Shown here: positions 1 through 8,895 of the stretch, piece by piece
How the letters are laid out: each line of letters starts with the position of its first letter
Numbering within the stretch: the first letter of the stretch is position 1
Assembly (NCBI GenBank): GCA_016710325.1
Contig: JADJXK010000001.1
Coordinates: forward strand, 1,116,001-1,180,000
Length of the DNA: 64,000 nucleotides
Reading direction: 5' to 3'
Source of the DNA: Candidatus Leptofilum proximum
GTDB lineage: Bacteria > Chloroflexota > Anaerolineae > Promineifilales > Promineifilaceae
Notes under the pieces: generated by a model
What the model was told of the DNA's origin: nothing
The model's input: the letters and a program-made list of their open reading frames with translations, nothing else
Database searches by the model: none
Made by a program: the position numbers and the translations under genes

Positions 1-1414
1 CATCGCCCAGCTCCCAGCGGATGCCGGTCAAGAAGTCGCCGGGAGTGAGTTCGATGTCGGCGGCGCTGACCGTGGTGGTATACACCACAGGCACGGTAAA
101 CGCAGTTGCATACCCATTGCCAGGGAAGGGCAACCAGACGCCGGGATTGTTGTTGGTCTCATAAAACCCGTTGGCAGGGTCCACAATGGGTGAAATGGAA
201 ATGGACGAAACACGCACCTGCGACGGCAGCACGTCGGTGACGGTGACGTTGGTGGCGGTGATGGTGCCTTCATTCGTGTAACTGATCGAGTAGTTGACGG
301 GGCCGCCGGGCAGCTCTTCAATTGGGCGACCCACGTAGCTTGAAGGGCTGCCCGCACTTTTGCCGTTGCCGTCGTCGAAATAGGGATTAATCAGGCCAAG
401 ATCAACCGGATCGGTATCCACATAGTCAGGCGAGCTGTCTTCGGGGGTACCAACGATGTCCATGATGTTGGTGACGGTGCTGCCAGCGATGGGTTCATCG
501 CCGGTGGCGGGCGTGTTGTCCGGGCCGTCGGGCTCAAAGCGCACGGCCACGCCCAGCGTTAGGGAACAGCCGTTGGTGACGGGGATGACGTTGGGCAGCT
601 GGCCACCCAGGCTAAGCGAGGACCAGACGATGGTGTGCGTAGCCGAAATGTACGTGCCGCCGTGGCTGGCGCTGACAAAGGTAGCTTCTGGGGGCAGCGT
701 GTCGGTGATGGTGACGTTGGTCAGATTCACCCCGCCCAGATCGTCGGGATTACAAACATTGAGCGAATAGTTGGTGGTGAAGTCACTGCCAATGACCCCA
801 TCGTCAAAGTCGTTGGCCACGGTTTTTTCGATGAACATTTCAAACGCACCGGTGGCGGTGGCGGTGACCTGGCCGCTGTTGAAAGCGCCGCCATCGGTGG
901 TGCTGGTGGCCTGGTTGACGGCCGTTGTCCCTGGCAGCGTTCCGGGTGGGAATTTGACGGCAATTTCCAGAATACCGGTAGAACCGGCGCCCAACGGCTC
1001 GACAAAATCAACGGTGACAGTATGGCTGCCGCTGTCGTAGTTTATGGCCGTAATATCGCCAACCGGTCCGGTACCATCCACAAATACGACCTCAGGCGGC
1101 AAGACATCGGTAACGGTGGTGTTGGTACAGTCTTGCGTGATGCTGGCACAACGATAGGCGATATAGTAGGTAAACTCTTCGCCGGATTCCACATCTAGCG
1201 CGGTGCTGCCGCCAAAATCCTTGGTGATTTCCAGTAAAGGACTGGACGGCTGGGCAACGGCCGCGCTGTGGGCCACCAGCAATATGGAACCGATGAAAAG
1301 CAGCAGCGCCAACCGGCCCAATCGGCCGGTAGCAGCCGGTTGCCAGCGCCATGGATTTTTTAGGGAAATAAAATATAAAGAGAACGAAAAGAGCAGCAGC
1401 AGTAACCACATCAT
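1..1414 (-). CDS. DUF11-repeat surface protein, C-terminus beyond left edge
   Basis: An open frame of about 471 codons on the minus strand has no stop before the window edge, so the gene is incomplete. It begins MMWLLLLLFSFSLYF and has two hydrophobic stretches near the N-terminus (about residues 1-16 and 30-52, ending VAHSAAVAQ), consistent with an uncleaved anchor or a long signal peptide. The rest is a chain of DUF11-type beta-sandwich repeats, recognisable by repeated motifs such as TVTDVLPPEVVFV, TITDTLPPEATFVSAS and TVTDVLPSQVRV, each followed by a segment of the LGAGSTGILEIAV type. Such repeats are found in secreted or cell-wall adhesins. The start has no strong ribosome-binding site. 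The gene is divergent from the PA14/SH3 gene at 1854. Whether it ends in a sortase signal cannot be seen. Family assignment is good; the biological role is unknown. Confidence 0.8.
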   Translation of the reverse strand, partial: MMWLLLLLFSFSLYFISLKNPWRWQPAATGRLGRLALLLFIGSILLVAHSAAVAQPSSPLLEITKDFGGSTALDVESGEEFTYYIAYRCASITQDCTNTTVTDVLPPEVVFVDGTGPVGDITAINYDSGSHTVTVDFVEPLGAGSTGILEIAVKFPPGTLPGTTAVNQATSTTDGGAFNSGQVTATATGAFEMFIEKTVANDFDDGVIGSDFTTNYSLNVCNPDDLGGVNLTNVTITDTLPPEATFVSASHGGTYISATHTIVWSSLSLGGQLPNVIPVTNGCSLTLGVAVRFEPDGPDNTPATGDEPIAGSTVTNIMDIVGTPEDSSPDYVDTDPVDLGLINPYFDDGNGKSAGSPSSYVGRPIEELPGGPVNYSISYTNEGTITATNVTVTDVLPSQVRVSSISISPIVDPANGFYETNNNPGVWLPFPGNGYATAFTVPVVYTTTVSAADIELTPGDFLTGIRWELGD

Positions 1415-1853
1415 TGTATTAAACCTTCCGTATTCAATTGCCGTTAAAATGGAGAACTCCCACACAAAGTGATGTATCTATAGCGACGCTACAAAATTGT
1501 TCTGTCGGGAAAAATAACAGTTGTGGCGAACAGGACTGTTATCCTACTTGTTTACCGGCGTGGAGCAGAGCGTAGAGTTATACGGCCGTTTCGTCAGTAT
1601 TGCGTCAAGTTAGCTGGTGCGAGTTGCGTTAAAATCGAACTGCATTTGGCTCAGGAAATCGGTATTCTCACATCGAGCAATTCTTTGGCACCTTATTACT
1701 CCCAACAAATGCGCTTCACCAGTTGCCTGTTACAAAAATCGCCTGAAACGCGACATCTTACTAGTTCACGTTACGCGCTGTTTTGGCGTGCAGCGTGGAC
1801 GGCAAATATATTCAGACCTGAACGCTCTGACGTTCAGGCACATGAGGTGGATC
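1415..1853. other. divergent intergenic region with 8-bp hairpin
   Basis: This 439-base stretch separates two divergent secreted-protein genes. No convincing gene is seen. It contains one ACGGCCGT octamer near 1580. A perfect hairpin with arms CCTGAACG (1817-1824) and CGTTCAGG (1831-1838) lies just upstream of the ribosome-binding site of the gene at 1854, so it will be in that mRNA's leader. I see no clear sigma-70 promoter. Confidence 0.5.
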
Positions 1854-3629
1854 ATGAAAAAGCACAAGTTAGTTCTAGTTTTTCTGGCCGCCGCAACCTT
1901 GCTGGGCGGACTACTGGCCTTCGTGCCGGTCAATCCTTTACTGGCCGCAGACAGCAGTTGGCAGGCTACTTATTGGAACAATAAAACGTTAACGGGAACG
2001 GCCGTTTTACAGCGCAATGAAAACGAACTGAATTATGATTGGGGTGATGGCGTGCCAGACCCCATCATCGACAAAGACAACTTCTCAGCGCGCTGGACCC
2101 GCAGCATCAACTTTCCTTCCTCTAGCGCCTACCGCTTCTCCGCCACAATGGATGACGGCATGCGCGTCTACGTCGACAACGTCTTGATCATCGACTCGTG
2201 GACCGACAGCCAGGTGCATTCCTTGTCCGCCGACGTATATCTCAGCGCGGGCGACCACAACGTGAAGGTGGAGTATTACGAAGCGGGCGGTAAAGCCGTC
2301 GCCAAACTTTCCTGGGTGCCCATTGGCGGCACGGCCCCTGTGCCGATTGCCAACTGGAAGGGTGAATATTTCAACAATACCAGCCTTAGCGGCAGTCCGG
2401 TAGTGGTGCGCGATGACGCCAGCATCAACTTCGATTGGGGTGTTGGCTCCCCGGCCACTACGGTGCCCGCAGACCAGTTCTCCGCCCGTTGGACCCGCAA
2501 CCAGACCTTCGATGCCGGACGGTATCGTTTTGTCTTGCAGGTGGACGATGGGGCGCGGCTCTGGGTGAACAACCAGCTGGTGATCAACCAGTGGGTCAAC
2601 GGCAACACCACCTACACGGCCGATGTCGATCTGCCCAGCGGCAGCGTACCCATCCAGATGGAGTACTTTGAAAACGTGGGCGGGGCTACGGCCAAGTTGA
2701 GCTGGGCCAAGCTCACCGGCAGCGGCGACTGGACCGCACAATTCTTTAACAACAAAACCTTAACCGGTTCGCCTGTGCTCACCCGCACCGACAGCCAGAT
2801 TAACTTCAACTGGGGCAGCAATTCACCCGCAACCGGCATCAATGCCGACAGCTTCTCGGCGCGCTGGACCCGCATGATGAACTTTGCCGCTGGCCGGTAC
2901 CGCTTCACTGCCACGTCTGACGATGGCGTGCGGGTGTGGGTAAATGGCCAGCTGGTCATCAATGGCTGGAGCGACCATCCGCCGCAGACTTTTACCGGGG
3001 ATATCGATCTGGCTGGTGGTTCTGTGCCGCTGCAGGTGGAATATTATGACGCAGTTGGTGGCGCACAAGTGCAGGTCAGCTGGGCAACCGTTGCGACAAC
3101 GCCACCAGCACCCCCGCCATCACCGGCACCGTCAACGGGCATTGGCACGGTGGTCAGCGCCTACTTGAACGTGCGCACGGGGCCTGGCATCCAGCACAGC
3201 ATCATCACCACGCTGGTGCGCAACCAGACGGTGAACCTGACTGGCTTCCGCAGCGCCGACGCCAACTGGGTCCAGATTATGATGTCTAACGGCACCAAGG
3301 CCTGGGTGAGCGGCAAGCCGTATTACCTGCAAACCAACGTTAACATTGCCAACATGCCGGTCGCGGCAGACACGCCGACCACACCGACGCCAACTACCGG
3401 CTCGGGCACGGTTTACAATGCATATTATGTCAATTTGCGTAGTGGTCCTGGGGTTAGCTACCCGGTGATTACGGCCGTTGCCGCTGGCACCAACGTCACA
3501 CTTGTCGGCCGGAATGGCAGCAGCACCTGGATAAAGATGCGGCTGCCCAACGGCACGCAAGGGTGGATGAGCGCCAGATACGTGAGCAACAGCGCCTCGT
3601 TCCCCAGCCTGCCGGTGTTGGGTAATTAG
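1854..3629 (+). CDS. secreted protein with three PA14 and two SH3b domains
   Basis: I place the start at 1854 because MKKHKLVLVFLAAATLLGG is a clean signal peptide and AGGTGG lies four bases upstream; the frame stays open upstream to 1617 but that part lacks a signal peptide. The 591-residue product has three tandem PA14/GLEYA-like domains (about 36-160, 167-287 and 293-415). Each contains a YWNN/YFNN/FFNN opening, an FSARWTR motif and a DDG.R.(W/Y)V segment typical of carbohydrate-binding PA14 modules. After a Pro-rich linker come two bacterial SH3 domains (about 430-500 and 516-585) with the LNVRTGPG and VNLRSGPG motifs. The family suggests export and binding to glycan or peptidoglycan; no catalytic domain is visible. 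A rho-independent terminator follows directly. The ligand is unknown. Confidence 0.88.
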   Translation: MKKHKLVLVFLAAATLLGGLLAFVPVNPLLAADSSWQATYWNNKTLTGTAVLQRNENELNYDWGDGVPDPIIDKDNFSARWTRSINFPSSSAYRFSATMDDGMRVYVDNVLIIDSWTDSQVHSLSADVYLSAGDHNVKVEYYEAGGKAVAKLSWVPIGGTAPVPIANWKGEYFNNTSLSGSPVVVRDDASINFDWGVGSPATTVPADQFSARWTRNQTFDAGRYRFVLQVDDGARLWVNNQLVINQWVNGNTTYTADVDLPSGSVPIQMEYFENVGGATAKLSWAKLTGSGDWTAQFFNNKTLTGSPVLTRTDSQINFNWGSNSPATGINADSFSARWTRMMNFAAGRYRFTATSDDGVRVWVNGQLVINGWSDHPPQTFTGDIDLAGGSVPLQVEYYDAVGGAQVQVSWATVATTPPAPPPSPAPSTGIGTVVSAYLNVRTGPGIQHSIITTLVRNQTVNLTGFRSADANWVQIMMSNGTKAWVSGKPYYLQTNVNIANMPVAADTPTTPTPTTGSGTVYNAYYVNLRSGPGVSYPVITAVAAGTNVTLVGRNGSSTWIKMRLPNGTQGWMSARYVSNSASFPSLPVLGN

Positions 3630-3657
3630 GGAATAGGGTAATTAGGTAATTGAAGTG

Positions 3658-3694
3658 GCCCTGACAGGAGATCAGCCTGTCAGGGCTTTTTTTT
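3658..3694 (+). terminator. rho-independent terminator
   Basis: An 11-bp perfect stem (GCCCTGACAGG pairing with CCTGTCAGGGC), a 7-base loop and eight T residues follow the PA14/SH3 gene by 28 bases. It ends three bases from the stop codon of the convergent hydrolase gene and acts for the plus strand only, since there is no A-run on its left side. Confidence 0.93.
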
Positions 3695-3696
3695 AT

Positions 3697-5799
3697 TTAG
3701 CTGCGGGTGATGGCGTCCATCGCCGGCGTAAACACCGCGTTGTACAACACATCTGTCTGGCTGGCTTCGCTGATGAGCATAACAATAAACAGGCCATCGT
3801 CGTCTTCATAGAAGCCCAGGTTGATGGGGAAGCCCTGGAACTCGCTTTCGTAGAGGCTCCAGGTACGGCCGTTGGCATCCTCATACTCACCGCTTTGCGC
3901 CGGAGTTTCCTCCAGACCCATCTGGCCTACCAGTACAGCCAGCAGACCTTCAGCGCCTAACCCGGGCGGGGCCGCCTGCTGGATAATGACCGTCTGGTCC
4001 AATGCCGACGCGCCGCGGGCATACGTGCCAGGAGCGAGCTCTTGCCACTCCGCCGGACGCACTCCGGAAATCCCAAACGTTTCGCTGGTATATTCCACCA
4101 ACTCGATGTCCCCTTCGGCCGCAGCATCCCCAGATGTAACAAAGTCAGGCGTGCCCATCTCGGCGATGCAGGCTGCGTCTGGCGCTGTTGTAGGATCTTC
4201 CAGGAAGTCTTGGGTGATGGCCAACGGGCAGTCGCCCGACACGCTGGCGCCGTGGCCAGTGCCGGGGAACTCAAAGTAGTAGCTGTTGTTGAACCGCTCG
4301 CCCACGTTTTCACCCCAGTTGGGCGGCGTGATGGGGTCGTATTCACCGGCCAGGATCAGGGTGGGGATGTCGCTGGTGACCGGCTCGTTTTCAATTGGAT
4401 CGGCCTGGCCCGCCTGCCACAGCTCACACACGGCAAAGCCAAACTGGCCCGTCACGGCACTGGCCTCAAACACCGGGTCCAGGTATGGAAAATTGGGTGC
4501 CTGCAGGGCTTCCCCAGGGGTGCTGAAGCTGATCTCCTCGTTGCACTGCACAGAAATCTGCATGCCCTGGCTGACAAACTCTTGCTGGACCAGCAGGCTG
4601 GAGAGGATAGTGGACAGGTCAGTGGTACGGCCGTCACGCACGTCATAAATCAGTTTGGGCATGAGGGGCGTCAGCTCCACGCTGTACAGCGCCTGGAACA
4701 GCAGGCTCACCATCGTATCGCCGTCGATCAGCGCGTCATATCTCTGACCGTCAGCCGGGTTAAACACCTCCAGCATGATGGGATTCTCGTTCAGTTCGTC
4801 CACCAGGTCGGCAAATACCTGCGCCAGGTCGGGATACGCGGCTGCACATGCCTCATCGGCGGCGCAGCCGGCAAAAAAGACCGAAAAGGCACGATCGGCG
4901 TTGAAGGCTGTTTCCGTTTGCAGGTTAGCCGCCAGCGGATAGGCAGAGTCCAAAATGACGGAGCGAATGCCTTCGGGATAATCTCGCACGATGGTTTGGG
5001 CCAGGCGTGTGCCGTAGGAAATACCGTACAGATTCCATGCTTCATAGCCCAACGCCTGGCGCAAGTCGGCCACGTCGGCGGCACTTTCGGCGCTGTTGTA
5101 GGCGGTGAGGTCCACGCCTTCTGCCAGCAGCCGGTCACGGCATGCGCTCAAACCTTCCAGCTGCAGCGCCTGCCCTTCTTCAAGGGTCAAATCTTCGTCC
5201 AGCGTTTCCAGAGTGAGGTCAACCAGTTCAGGGCAGGCCAAAGATGGTTCGGAATAGCCGGTGCCGCGCTGGTCGAACATGATGAAGGTGTGGTTGGCCA
5301 GGAACGGGGCAAAACGCATCTCAAACACCAACGGCACGGTTTCCAGGGCGTCGCCGCCGGGACCACCTTCCAGGTAGAGGATGGGGTCGGGGTCGGGGCT
5401 ATCGCTTTCGCTGGCAAAGATGGCGACGTGCAGCCGAACGGTACGGCCGTTATCCAAGTCACTGCGGTTTTCCGGCACGGTGAGGTAACCACACTCAACC
5501 TCACGCCCTGACGGCACCGCAAATTCGCAGCTGGTGGGCTCAAACTCCGTGGCGTAGGCCAATTCCGGGGTATCGGTGGGAGCGGCCGTGGCGGTGGGTT
5601 CCGGGGTGTTGGTGGGCGGTACGGCCGTTGGCTCTGCCGTGGGTTCTTCCGCCGGGACGTTGGTGGGGTCTGGCTCAGCTGTTTCTTCGATGGTGATGGA
5701 AACGGCCGTTGGCGTAGGCTCTTCTGAACCACAGGCGGCCAGCAGCAGCACAGCCGAAAACGCCAGGCCAAAACGGTACATGATAGGGATAGGTTTCAT
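3697..5799 (-). CDS. TAP-like alpha/beta hydrolase lipoprotein
   Basis: The 700-residue product starts with a lipoprotein signal (FSAVLLLAACGS, lipobox LAAC) and a long Thr/Pro/Glu linker (about residues 25-85), so it should be tethered to the outer face of the membrane. The core is an alpha/beta hydrolase of the proline iminopeptidase/tripeptidyl aminopeptidase class. It shows the oxyanion-hole motif LEGGPGG, the FDQRGTGYS strand, the nucleophile elbow GISYGT (Ser near 260), the acid in AGEYDPITP (near 486) and the His in GTGHGAS (near 514). It has the TAP C-terminal region. An additional ~140-residue C-terminal segment (from about 560) is not part of the standard fold and I do not recognise it. 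Extracellular peptide scavenging is the likely role. The gene is transcribed toward the PA14/SH3 gene. Confidence 0.88.
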   Translation of the reverse strand: MKPIPIMYRFGLAFSAVLLLAACGSEEPTPTAVSITIEETAEPDPTNVPAEEPTAEPTAVPPTNTPEPTATAAPTDTPELAYATEFEPTSCEFAVPSGREVECGYLTVPENRSDLDNGRTVRLHVAIFASESDSPDPDPILYLEGGPGGDALETVPLVFEMRFAPFLANHTFIMFDQRGTGYSEPSLACPELVDLTLETLDEDLTLEEGQALQLEGLSACRDRLLAEGVDLTAYNSAESAADVADLRQALGYEAWNLYGISYGTRLAQTIVRDYPEGIRSVILDSAYPLAANLQTETAFNADRAFSVFFAGCAADEACAAAYPDLAQVFADLVDELNENPIMLEVFNPADGQRYDALIDGDTMVSLLFQALYSVELTPLMPKLIYDVRDGRTTDLSTILSSLLVQQEFVSQGMQISVQCNEEISFSTPGEALQAPNFPYLDPVFEASAVTGQFGFAVCELWQAGQADPIENEPVTSDIPTLILAGEYDPITPPNWGENVGERFNNSYYFEFPGTGHGASVSGDCPLAITQDFLEDPTTAPDAACIAEMGTPDFVTSGDAAAEGDIELVEYTSETFGISGVRPAEWQELAPGTYARGASALDQTVIIQQAAPPGLGAEGLLAVLVGQMGLEETPAQSGEYEDANGRTWSLYESEFQGFPINLGFYEDDDGLFIVMLISEASQTDVLYNAVFTPAMDAITRS

Positions 5800-6147
5800 T
5801 CCAAAACTCCTTTGGGAGGGGCAGAAAAAGTCTGCTGAATTGGTTGAGAGGAAAACGGCCGTTGTCCTGGCACCTCAGTGCCGACGACCCCTTCCCCCAT
5901 GTTTTGCAGATTTGTGTAACCGGCAGTTAGAAAAAGGTTAAGGTACCAGATGTCAGTTACCCATTGCAAAAACACACCATTGTTTACGAAATTCTCATCA
6001 AAATGTAGCCGATGCTCAGGCAAAAATCCAGAAAGATAGGGCTTCCGTTCACACCTTGTTCATAAAAAATGATGCGTTTTACCGGGCACTTTTCCAGGAT
6101 GATTAGCACCCGAGGACGGCAGCAACGTTTACCCTGGGGTTTGGGGA
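5800..6147. other. intergenic region without recognised gene
   Basis: About 350 bases upstream of the hydrolase gene. It holds one ACGGCCGT octamer near 5852 and no ORF that I can support on either strand; the short frames overlapping it show no family signature. The right part grades into the promoter of the operon at 6210. Confidence 0.5.
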
Positions 6148-6194
6148 TTGACATTCAATGCGCCTTATTTATAATTTAGACATATCTAAATTAT
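6148..6194 (+). promoter_or_regulatory. sigma-70 promoter with palindromic operator
   Basis: TTGACA (6148-6153) and TATAAT (6170-6175) are separated by 16 bases, a near-perfect consensus promoter. A perfect inverted repeat, ATAATTTAGA (6171-6180), spacer CATA, TCTAAATTAT (6185-6194), covers the -10 box and the expected start point. That geometry is typical of an operator for a dimeric repressor such as a TetR, MarR or PadR family protein. The regulator itself is not in the adjacent genes. Binding is inference; the palindrome is seen directly. Confidence 0.85.
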
Positions 6195-6209
6195 CTTTTG
6201 GAGTTAATT

Positions 6210-6725
6210 ATGTTTAGTCCCATTAGCAAATCTCGCCTTTTAAAAGACGGCACGCTCATTAACGCTGGGATAACGGCCGTTATTTTTTCATCACTTTATG
6301 TTAACCCAGAGATCTGGGTGCATGACGCCCCACCAGACATTCAGGAAAAATTTGGCCCAAAAAGCCGTAAGGCCAAATGGCAGACCATTCTTTTTGGCGT
6401 GCCCTTTATGCTGATCCTGTTTGGCGGCGTCGTGCATTCAACCCGCCAGCTCAAACAACAGATGGGCGGCCACCTGCCCTTCAAAATGGCCTTCTGGCAC
6501 GCTTACGGGCTGCTGCTTTACTTCTGGCTGTTTGACCTGGTTATCATCGACTGGCTCTGGCTGGTCACCTTCAAACCTTCGTTTGCCCTCATTCCCGGCA
6601 CAGAAGGCATGGCTGGCTACGACAACTACAGCTTTCACCTTAAGGCCGCGCTGCCCGCCCTGCCGGGCATGGCCATTCCCGCATTGATCATTGCCTTCTT
6701 TATCGCCTCAGGGAAAAGCTCGTGA
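6210..6725 (+). CDS. unknown membrane protein, first gene of coupled operon
   Basis: I chose ATG 6210 because GGAG lies six bases upstream; an upstream TTG at 6198 is in frame but would overlap that site. The 171-residue product has about four hydrophobic segments (near residues 15-33, 58-78, 95-125 and 148-168 by eye), so it is probably an integral membrane protein. I do not recognise a family. It overlaps the next gene by four bases (GTGA), and that gene overlaps the glycosyltransferase by ATGA, so the three are probably translated as a coupled unit from the promoter at 6148-6175. The palindrome over that promoter suggests tight repression. A function in modifying or exporting a small glycosylated compound is conceivable from context only. 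Confidence 0.75.
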   Translation: MFSPISKSRLLKDGTLINAGITAVIFSSLYVNPEIWVHDAPPDIQEKFGPKSRKAKWQTILFGVPFMLILFGGVVHSTRQLKQQMGGHLPFKMAFWHAYGLLLYFWLFDLVIIDWLWLVTFKPSFALIPGTEGMAGYDNYSFHLKAALPALPGMAIPALIIAFFIASGKSS

Positions 6726-7399
6726 ACCTGCAAACAATCTATTACACCAAACAGCGGCGCAAGCTGCTGAAGAATCATCAGAAAATGATGAACCTGGGCC
6801 AGCCGCTGATGGCGGCAAGGTATGGGGAAAGATTGGCAGAAACGGCCGTTACCGCATCCACCACCGAGTTTGGCAGGCTTATTCCGCAAATCCCCTACAT
6901 CGGCGGCAAAGCTAACAGCCTGACGGACACCCTTGTACAGATGACCAGCCTTTTGGCGCTCTACCGCGTGTTAAAACGTGAAGGCAAACCGATCGCCGAT
7001 ATTGGTGATCTGTTTTATGAAATGGCCCAGGCACAGGTAAACCGCTTTCCCCAATGGCTGCGCCATCTCACTGGTCGGCTTTATCTGTCCCGCTGGAACG
7101 TGCGGCGGCTGCGGCAGAAAGCGGCCGTTTCCCAGCAGCGACAGTACTCGGGTGACTTTGTCATTGAACTGGTTCCGGCGCATGATACCCGCTCCATTCA
7201 AGGCATCAATTATCTTGAATGCGGCATTGTGAAGTTCTTTGCGCAACAGGGTGCCGCTGAGCTGACGCCCTATATGTGCCGGATTGACTATCTACTTTTC
7301 CCGGCCATGGGCATCCAGTTAAACCGCACGGGCACCATTGCCCAGGGCTGTACACACTGCGACTTTCGCTTTAATCAATTAAGAGAGAAACAACCATGA
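6722..7399 (+). CDS. L-2-amino-thiazoline-4-carboxylic acid hydrolase-like protein
   Basis: The 225-residue product starts at GTG 6722, overlapping the upstream stop. It fits the ATC hydrolase-like family: an N-terminal helical region (YYTKQRRKLLKNHQKM), a central FVIELVPA strand, then YLECGIVKFFAQQGAAELTPYMC and a C-terminal GTIAQGCTHCDFRF, which resembles the family's conserved GG..CDFRF-type ending. Family members are mostly uncharacterised; the named activity opens a thiazoline ring to S-carbamoyl-cysteine, but many members probably have other substrates. The C..C pattern near the end is notable. The context between a membrane protein and a macrolide-type glycosyltransferase argues for small-molecule modification rather than general cysteine metabolism. 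The substrate is unknown. Confidence 0.7.
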   Translation: MNLQTIYYTKQRRKLLKNHQKMMNLGQPLMAARYGERLAETAVTASTTEFGRLIPQIPYIGGKANSLTDTLVQMTSLLALYRVLKREGKPIADIGDLFYEMAQAQVNRFPQWLRHLTGRLYLSRWNVRRLRQKAAVSQQRQYSGDFVIELVPAHDTRSIQGINYLECGIVKFFAQQGAAELTPYMCRIDYLLFPAMGIQLNRTGTIAQGCTHCDFRFNQLREKQP

Positions 7400-8640
7400 A
7401 AATTGTATTTTTAAACGTTCCCGGCCACGGTCACGTGAATCCCACGTTGGCCCTGGTATCCGAATTAACCCGGCGTGGCCACCACATCATCTACTACAAC
7501 AACACCGAGTTTGCCCTGCCCATTGAGCAAAGCGGCGCGGAATTTCGGCCGTATCCCGACCCGCAGCCAACGGCCGCAGCCCTGGCCGAAAAAGCCAACA
7601 GCTTACCCCAGGTGAGCGTCTGGGTTTTGGAGCAGAGCCAGCGCCTGCTTCCCTGGCTGCTGGAGGAACTGCGCCACGAACAGCCCGACCTGATTTTGTT
7701 TGATTCCATCTGCCTTTGGGGCATGCAGGCGGCTCAGCTGCTGGGGATACCGTCGGTGGCCTCCATTACCACTTTTGTGGCGGAGGGCGTAAAGGGCATG
7801 TTCACCCTGCGTGATGGGCTGGCGCTGGCGGGCCAGGCGCTGACGGCCCTGCCGGGCATCATCGGCCAGCGGCGCCAGCTGGTGCGCAGCTATGGACCGG
7901 AGATTTTCCCCCGGCCGCAAATCTTTCCCGCCATCAGCGACACCAACCTGGTGTACACCTCGCGAGAATTCCAGCCGGAGACCAACTTCATTGACGAGAC
8001 GTTTCACTTTGTCGGGCCTTCGCTGGATACGGCCGTCCGCCAACCCACCGATTTTCCCTGGCACCTGCTGGATGACGGCCGTCCCCTCATCTACCTCTCG
8101 CTGGGCACCATCTACCACAACAGGGCCAACTTCTACCGCATGGCCTTCCGCACCTTCGCGGACCATCGCGGCCAGTTTATCCTCTCCGCCGGGCGCATGA
8201 CCGACCTCGCCGCGCTTGGCCCTATTCCCGACAACTTCATCGTGCGCAATTTTGTGCCACAGCTGGAGCTGCTGCCCCGAATGAACGCCTTCATCACCCA
8301 CGGCGGCATGAACAGCATCAACGAAGGGCTGTATTTTGGGGTGCCGCTGGTGGTGGTGCCGCAGCAGATGGAGCAGGCGCTCAACGCCCGCCAGGCGGCC
8401 CGGCTGGGTGCGGCCGTTGTGTTGGGGGATCGTCCGCCATACGGCCGTACCTCCCCCACCGCATTACGCCAGGCCCTGGACGACGTGCTAACAGACGACC
8501 GCTATCGCCAAAACGCAGAGCAAATCGGGAAATCTTTTCGTGAGGCGGGTGGGTATGAAGCAGCGGCTGATGTGGTAACGGCCGTGCACGCCTTGCACAG
8601 CACTGCTGAGGTAGCAAAGCCAGTAAAAAGTGAACAGTGA
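7396..8640 (+). CDS. MGT/UGT-family glycosyltransferase
   Basis: A 414-residue GT-B enzyme of the macrolide glycosyltransferase/UGT class (GT1). The N-terminal acceptor domain opens with MKIVFLNVPGHGHVNPTLAL, the classic GHGHVNP loop. The C-terminal donor domain has IYLSLGTIY and the signature ITHGGMNSINEGLYFGVPLV (about residue 300), with Q..Q positions (VPQQMEQ) after it. These enzymes move a sugar from a nucleotide donor to a lipophilic small molecule. The start overlaps the previous stop as ATGA, so it is coupled to the ATC-hydrolase-like gene. In bacteria such genes are often associated with antibiotic or sterol-like compound modification. A second UGT-like enzyme lies at 34290-35570. 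Confidence 0.92.
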   Translation: MKIVFLNVPGHGHVNPTLALVSELTRRGHHIIYYNNTEFALPIEQSGAEFRPYPDPQPTAAALAEKANSLPQVSVWVLEQSQRLLPWLLEELRHEQPDLILFDSICLWGMQAAQLLGIPSVASITTFVAEGVKGMFTLRDGLALAGQALTALPGIIGQRRQLVRSYGPEIFPRPQIFPAISDTNLVYTSREFQPETNFIDETFHFVGPSLDTAVRQPTDFPWHLLDDGRPLIYLSLGTIYHNRANFYRMAFRTFADHRGQFILSAGRMTDLAALGPIPDNFIVRNFVPQLELLPRMNAFITHGGMNSINEGLYFGVPLVVVPQQMEQALNARQAARLGAAVVLGDRPPYGRTSPTALRQALDDVLTDDRYRQNAEQIGKSFREAGGYEAAADVVTAVHALHSTAEVAKPVKSEQ

Positions 8641-8719
8641 AAAGTAATAAGTGTCAGGCACTTTTCGCTCTGCGTGACTGCCAGAATCAAAAAGAAACCT
8701 TTCAGGCTTTAGGCAGAGA

Positions 8720-8895
8720 TTGAGCTAGAAACAATACCCCTGTACAATACGACATGAAAGCTGGCGTGAAGTAAGCGTCACAGGAGACTTCATGAGTGGG
8801 TGTACCCCCACAAATGAAAAGGGGCACGAATGTGACGGATTTTTGTCCGTGTCATCCGGCGAATCCGTGCTCTATTTTTGTAGGAGAAATCGTTC
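8720..8895 (+). promoter_or_regulatory. promoter and structured leader of the mutase region
   Basis: TTGAGC (8720-8725) and TACAAT (8743-8748) are 17 bases apart, predicting a start near 8755 and a leader of about 140 bases before mutA. The leader can form two competing hairpins near 8831-8875: TGACGGA with a downstream TCCGTGTCA, or ACGGATT with AATCCGT. There is also a small GGGTGTACCCC hairpin near 8798. The structures could be an attenuator or an unrecognised riboswitch; no known class matches, and I do not see cobalamin riboswitch boxes here. AGGAG plus ATG at 8792 would permit a short upstream frame. Promoter confidence is good; the regulatory role is inference. Confidence 0.6.

Noticed and set aside
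635..1198. 187-residue plus-strand open frame near the left edge
   Set aside because: It lies opposite the minus-strand DUF11 gene and has no family signature, whereas the minus strand reads as clean DUF11 repeats.
4042..5511. 489-residue plus-strand open frame
   Set aside because: It is a shadow of the TAP-like hydrolase gene on the minus strand; the sequence is rich in His/Gln/Arg without domains, and lacks a start context.
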